Shown one piece after another: positions 59,597-64,000 of a DNA stretch of 64,000 nt. This stretch comes from Flaccisagitta enflata (taxonomy: Eukaryota > Chaetognatha > Sagittoidea > Aphragmophora), in NCBI GenBank assembly GCA_965153355.1, contig OZ231128.1:29574001-29638000 (forward strand), written 5' to 3'. Position 1 is the first letter of the stretch. Each line of letters starts with the position of its first letter. Both the position numbers and the translations under genes were made by a program. The notes under the pieces were generated by a model. That model made no database searches, was not told the origin of the DNA, and saw only the letters and a program-made list of their open reading frames with translations.

Positions 59597-59826
59597 TTTA
59601 CTTGCATGCTACGCGACTCTAAACTCCGCTATGTCAGTCCGTCGATTGGTTGGTTGGTTGGTCGGTTGGTTGGTTGGTCGGTTGGTTGGTCCCCTTATTA
59701 CTTTTTAGGCGTTTTTGAGCTTTTTGAGCCTACTGCTCCGGCCCAAATGCTCTGGTGGTGACCTTCTCCAGCACTGCTCCTGCCCACCCGCACGCAACTG
59801 GGGTAGCCATGTATCCGGCCCTGTTT
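59597..59826 (-). repeat. AGH element, full copy
   Basis: The plus strand reads TTACTTGCATGCTACGCGAC, TCTAAACTCCGCTATGTCAG, (GGTT/GGTC)n, CTGCTCCGGCCCAAATGCTC, CTGCTCCTGCCCACCCGCAC, GCAACTGGGG, ATGTATCCGGCCCTGTTTT. Confidence 0.87.
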
Positions 59827-59840
59827 TTATTCATTGCTGC

Positions 59841-59984
59841 TGTCAAAATTATAAGACTCACCAATGTAAAGAAATTTTGCATTTTTACAAACATAGCCGC
59901 CTCAGTAATCAATTTTGGAAGGCGGCTATGTTCTTTATATTTGTTTGTTTTTCTCATTTTTTATGCAAAGTTATAATTTTGACA
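59841..59984. mobile_element. 144-bp foldback (hairpin) MITE, second copy type
   Basis: Outer arms TGTCAAAATTATAAG and TATAATTTTGACA, inner arms ACATAGCCGCCT and AGGCGGCTATGT. Same size and plan as 9043-9185, with an AACATAGC core but different arms. Confidence 0.7.
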
Positions 59985-60300
59985 AGCCTCCTATCAGTGA
60001 ACAATTATCAAATTTTGAATATTTTCAAGTGAAAACATTTAGTTAATGATAGCTTCAGTTGCTCTTATGCCCTATTTGAATCCAAATTTTGCAATAGGAT
60101 ATTAACTATGATATACTTTTATGATTTTTTTTTATATTCATTCTCACAAAATTTTCTTCTTTGTCCTCTGTGGTGTATTTATGAGTAAAACATCTATTTC
60201 TCTGGTACATACATGGGGGGAGGGCGCTTTTAAATATTGCTTAGAGCGGATCAAAACTAAGCCATGAATCCAAAATGAGTACAATTCACAATGAAGGAGG
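59985..60300. other. No recognised feature
   Basis: AT-rich unique-looking sequence between elements. Confidence 0.4.
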
Positions 60301-60762
60301 AACAAGGCCGGATACACGGCTGCTGAAGTCGCGTACGAGTGGGCAGGGGCCATATTTGAGGTCAATAGACCATTTGGGCAGGAGCAGTAAGGTCAAAGAA
60401 ATAAAATCATAAAAAAGTTGAATGTCACCGACCGACCGACCGACCGACCGACCGACCGACCGACCGACCGACCGACCGACCGACCGACCGACCGACCGAC
60501 CGACCGACCGACCGACCGACCGACCGACCGACCGACCGACCGACCGACCGACCGACCGACCGACCGACCGACCGACCGACCGACCGACCGACCGACCGAC
60601 CGACCGACCGACCGACCGACCGACCGACCGACCGACCGACCGACCGACCGACCGACCGACCGACCGACCGACCGACCGACCGACCGACCGACCGACCGAC
60701 AGACCGACCGACCGACCGACCGACCAAGCGGGTTGTTGAGTCGCGTGCACGCTACTAAAAAA
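60301..60762 (+). repeat. AGH element with an expanded (GACC)n core, 462 bp
   Basis: AACAAGGCCGGATACACGGC, AAGTCGCGTACGAGTGGGCA, ATAGACCATTTGGGCAGGAG, then about 74 GACC units (60428-60724, one GACA interruption), AAGCGGGTTGTTGAGTCGCG and hairpin GTCGCGTGCACGCTACTAAA. Confidence 0.93.
60428..60724. repeat. (GACC)n microsatellite, ~74 units
   Basis: Nearly perfect tetramer array in the AGH core; poly(VGRS) and poly(DRPT) frames are artefacts. Confidence 0.98.
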
Positions 60763-60997
60763 CGACTATTAAAAGGTTCAATTTACAAAGGAATAATTAC
60801 TGCTCGAGGAGAATCTGATCAACAAAATACGTTCAACAGAAGGAGACGGGAAGCCTGTCGGTTTGCAATCCGGAGGGTTAAAAAGCCATAAGAAAAGCCA
60901 TGTATAAAAAAAACATATAAAAAAGAATAAAAAACTCTATTCTTAAAATGATAAGAAATAATAAATCGGGAGAGAAAGAAATGTGAAGGTTGAAAGA

Positions 60998-61192
60998 AAC
61001 AAGGCCGGATACACGGCTACCGAAGTCGCGTGCGGGTGGGCGGGGGCCATATTTGAGGTCACCAGATCATTTGGGCAGGAGCAGTGAGGTCAAAAAAATA
61101 AAATCTTAAAAAAAGTAAAGTGTGACCGACGGACCAACCAACCGACCGACAGACAAAGCGGGTTGTAGAGTCGCGTGCACGCGACTAAAAAT
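60998..61192 (+). repeat. AGH element, reference-like copy (195 bp)
   Basis: AACAAGGCCGGATACACGGC, TACCGAAGTCGCGTGCGGGT, GGGCGGGGGCCATATTTGAG, GTCACCAGATCATTTGGGCA, AAAGTAAAGTGTGACCGACG, GACAAAGCGGGTTGTAGAGT and the perfect palindrome AGTCGCGTGCACGCGACT with AAAAA. Best template for the family. Confidence 0.95.
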
Positions 61193-61399
61193 AAAGCCAG
61201 AGCAAAATGAAATTGGATATGTCGTTTCATGTGCCCATTCAATTAGATCAAAGGAACCGCTCTTGTTTATTATCTAACCATTTTATGCTGTGCTAAGAAA
61301 GTACGCATCTAATCTAATCTAATCGTAGGCACACAAGAATACGAACGGACAGTGCGTACTTACTTGTACTCACCCTCTTTTAGGGTTACCCTCACATTC

Positions 61400-61513
61400 G
61401 GACTGTGGGCAGGGGCAGAGAAAGCTTAGAAACAACGGAAGAGTGAGAGTGTGGTGGATCGACAGACTGACAAATGGGGTATAGAGTCACGTAGCGAGCG
61501 ATAACTAGTCATC
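61400..61513 (+). repeat. AGH fragment, degraded
   Basis: GGACTGTGGGCAGGGGCAGA, tetramer remnant GATCGACAGACTGACAAATG, GGGTATAGAGTCACGTAGCG and AGCGATAACTAG. Abuts element C5. Confidence 0.6.
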
Positions 61514-61860
61514 TAAGGATCGCACATAGTCAGCGGTACCCAATGCCCTGATCTGAGTGATCAAGTGAAGTAGTGGAGTAAACACAGGGGTGAATTTCCA
61601 GACATCCTGAGGGGGAATATATCAGGCTTAAGAAGACTGATTGAGGTTATTGAAGGCGGATTTGAGGTCTAGAAGGACCAATTCAAGGGCTTGGAGGGCC
61701 AAAATCAGGGCTGAGAGTACTGATTAGAGGCCCCGATGGCCAATGGGGGGGACATACAGACAGAAGGATGGAGGGACGGATGAAGGACATCTGGAAATTC
61801 AACCTATGTCCTACAGGACACCAGCCCTCTGGGGCCGCTGCCCAAAAAGTTATTATCAAG
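61503..61860 (+). repeat. C-family element (C5)
   Basis: Left end AACTAGTCATCTAAGGATCG, CACATAGTCAGCGGTACCCA and ATGCCCTG. Subterminal GTGAATTTCCAGACATCC is mirrored by GGACATCTGGAAATTCA. The core has GATTGAGG-type repeats. Right end GGGGCCGCTGCCCAAAAAG. Confidence 0.72.
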
Positions 61861-61970
61861 TTATAGAGCAGAATGAAGACAATGGTGCCATATCGAATAT
61901 AATTGGAAAAAAAGATTTAGAAAACGTTCTTTGATTTCATGAGTTCTGAGTTAGAAATTGATATTTGCTT

Positions 61971-62075
61971 TTTAGTTGCGTGCACGCGACTCTACACCTT
62001 GCCGTGTTGGTTGGTCCATCGGTCTGTCGGTCCGTCGGTCCATCCGTCCGACCGTTGGTAACATTTTTGAAATTT
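61971..62075 (-). repeat. AGH hairpin end followed by GGTACTTTA-type repeats
   Basis: TTTTTAGTTGCGTGCACGCG, GACTCTACACCTTGCCGTGT, GGTCTGTCGGTCCGTCGGTC and CGTTGGTAACATTTTTGAAA. Degenerate (TTTAGGGTAC)n then (ATTGTATCGAT)n repeats follow to about 62325, possibly the core of the same element. Confidence 0.75.
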
Positions 62076-62079
62076 TGAC

Positions 62080-62325
62080 TTCTTATAGTAAATTTTGGTA
62101 ATTTAAGGTAATTCAAGATACTTTTAGGGTACTTCAGGGTACTTTAGGGTACTTAAATTACTCTAGGTACCTATGGTGCATTAGAGTAATTTTGGGTATT
62201 TTTGTTTTTTTTTTCAGGTATTTTTGGTAATTATTTTGGTATTTTGGGTATGATATTGTATTGTATCGTATCGATATTGTATCAATATCGTATCAATATT
62301 GTATTGATATTGTATCAATACATAT
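62080..62325. repeat. Degenerate (TTTAGGGTAC)n and (TATTGTATCGA)n arrays
   Basis: TTTAGGGTACTTCAGGGTAC near 62130, then TGGTATTTTGGGTA, then ATTGTATCAATATCGTATCA near 62275. Confidence 0.75.
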
Positions 62326-62453
62326 CGCGCGGCCTTGGAGGGGCGGAGGGACATTTTTAACATTTTTGACCATTTTTGACCATGTTTTTACAGGCGCCAA
62401 TGTTTTTACTCTATTGTTTCTCATTTCCAGACGCACGCGACCGTTGCCCTCTT

Positions 62454-62455
<2 letters not shown>

Positions 62456-62495
<40 letters not shown>

Positions 62496-62528
62496 CAGAG
62501 AGACAGAGAGACAGAGAGACAGAGAGAC

Positions 62529-62577
<49 letters not shown>

Positions 62578-62579
62578 GG
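62456..62579. repeat. (GA)n, (GAGACA)n and (GACA)n compound microsatellite
   Basis: GA to 62487, GAGACA hexamers to about 62530, GACA to 62578. Confidence 0.97.
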
Positions 62580-62592
62580 CAGTTACACATCA

Positions 62593-62795
62593 ACAAGTGA
62601 CGCGGGGTTACAATATCGTTGCGGACGGGTGGGCAGGGGCATCCAACCCCCATCCATACCCCATGCCCCCCCACGCATACACAAAAACCGTCTAAAACGC
62701 TCATTATTGCACTTTTCGACTCGTGTCCACGGACCAACGGACCAACGGACGGTCAAAGCCTCTTATAGAGTTGCTTGTCCGCAACTAAAAAAAGT
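62593..62795 (+). repeat. AGH element, GTTGCGGAC subfamily
   Basis: Left end eroded (AACAAGTGACGCGGGGTTAC), then CGTTGCGGACGGGTGGGCAG, ACTTTTCGACTCGTGTCCAC, GGACCAACGGACCAACGGAC, AAAGCCTCTTATAGAGTTGC and hairpin AGTTGCTTGTCCGCAACTAA. Left GTTGCGGAC and right GTCCGCAAC match. Confidence 0.85.
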
Positions 62796-64000
62796 AAGAG
62801 AGAGAAATAATTGGATCATCTAAGCATGTAACTGACATCTCCATGCGAAAGTCAGTCTGTTTGAAGGTCAAGAAATTATTGATCGTTCCAATTTGTAAGT
62901 GCGCAACGAGATTTAGAAAACGAACGAGCGCGAGCGAAATACCCGAAGAATTTGGCAGGGGAACGCATCACGTTTCATACGCGCTAGGAAACATGAACCC
63001 CGTATGAACATGTTTTGTTAATGTAGTAGTGGAAAGAGTGGTGGTACACATGAGCGACTTTGTTTACGTAGCGTGAGTGCTTTTTTCTTCTCGGTAGGCA
63101 AGCAGGTAAACATCGCCCAGCGGCCCGGTTAAAAAAATTGGCGCCACGCTGTTCCGAGATTTTACCCCTCCTTTGGTCCACGCTGTAACGTGATGCTGTA
63201 AGTTTACCTATTTGGTTTGTTATATACTTGGGCATTAGAGAAATCAGAAGTCACTCTTTCAGTGTTTTCAATTCCCAGGATAACCATGGCAAAAAAAAAA
63301 AAACGTACATGGTAGTTTTTGATGCCTTTGACTGGCTTCGTCTCAATGAAAATACAAAAAATTGGTGACCGTTTGAAAGATCTTTGAAAGTTCTTCAAAT
63401 CTAGACCAAGCAGGTAGTTTTAGCTCAATTCGTTTAGAAATGGCAACAGTTTGAAGTGAGCATCACCATAATCTGTCAATTGAAGGTATTCTGTACTTGT
63501 AGTTCTGTCTTTAAAAGCGTAAAAAATATATATGACAAAAGGAAACTAAGAAAAATCCAAGAGAAAATGAAAATATAATTTATTATCTACAAAATGGCGC
63601 CAAGCAGACCTTTTTAAGTCAATCTGTTTAGAAATGGTAATCAAATAAAGACTTTTAGTCAATGAATTGAAGTTAGCAAAAAACGTCATATCTGGCAGAT
63701 TTCAATTTGACACTTTTTTTCAAATTATCATAACTTCTAGAGTTTTTAAGTTATAATTTTGTTCAACAACTCAAATCAAAGATTTTTCGAAGCTCTTTAA
63801 AATGGTCATAGATTTTATGTACTTTCTCAAAAACAGCATCAAGTTATAGTAGAAACAAGCAATGTACGATTTTTTTTTTGGCCATGGTTAATAGTCAGAA
63901 AATATGTATCCAACCTGGATGAACGAAAAACCGCCAACCATTCTCATCCTCCTCCATTATCATTTTGGCGGTTGATGTTTTTTTCAGCTCCATTACAAAA
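62796..64000. other. AT-rich terminal stretch, no gene recognised
   Basis: No domain-bearing frame. From about 63340 the phrases TCTTCAAATCTAGACCAAGC, TTTAGCTCAATTCGTTTAGA and AAGTCAATCTGTTTAGAAAT echo sequence at 23890-23945 and 28450-28520, suggesting an eroded dispersed repeat that runs off the window. Confidence 0.4.

Noticed and set aside
60418-60891. Long open frames with Asp-Arg-Pro-Thr or Val-Gly-Arg-Ser repeats
   Set aside because: Direct translation of the (GACC)n tract in several frames; no start context or domain outside the repeat.

Overview
The window is eukaryotic, most likely from an invertebrate animal. It shows spliced coding sequence with a GT..AG intron, non-LTR retrotransposons, many short inverted-repeat DNA elements and an extreme load of microsatellites. 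No operon, bacterial or phage gene organisation is visible. I cannot name the species.

Layout. 1-8260: a 3.2-kb tandem segmental duplication. Its second copy carries a 2803-bp hAT-like foldback element flanked by a perfect 8-bp target duplication; the uninterrupted site is preserved in the first copy. 8261-23400: dispersed short elements and tandem arrays, a LINE 3' fragment at 13.9-14.45 kb, two pogo-like 177-bp MITEs, and an inverted-repeat element nested in another repeat. 23.4-32.1 kb: a pair of ~115-bp terminal inverted repeats 4.9 kb apart enclosing two LINE remnants, one of which is a nearly complete endonuclease/reverse-transcriptase frame; then a MITE, a degenerate foldback block and a six-unit ~163-bp satellite. 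32.3-53.8 kb: almost entirely microsatellites, minisatellites and short interspersed repeats. 55.4-58.5 kb: the only convincing host coding region. It holds an LRAT/NlpC-P60-like protein with a C-terminal membrane segment, followed by a Ser/Thr-rich exon spliced across a (CA)n-filled intron onto a Kelch beta-propeller exon. 58.6-64 kb: (CAA)n, a 404-bp foldback MITE and more interspersed repeats.

The dominant signal is one interspersed family, called AGH here (AAGGCC...hairpin). It occurs in about 25 full or partial copies on both strands. A copy starts near AACAAGGCCGGATACACGGC, carries a left block of the type GTCGCG(TGC/GAC)GGGTGGGCAGGGG, then a variable core usually rich in GACC/GACG tetramers, and ends in a near-perfect GC palindrome followed by TAAAAA. 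Subfamilies differ in sequence at the left block and the right hairpin, but the two usually match each other as inverted repeats within a copy. The core may be a 300-bp (GACC)n tract or a 1.6-kb minisatellite. A second family, called C here, follows the same logic with different sequence. This resembles Helentron/DINE-type non-autonomous elements (subterminal inverted repeats, terminal stem-loop, internal tandem repeats), but the assignment is an inference.
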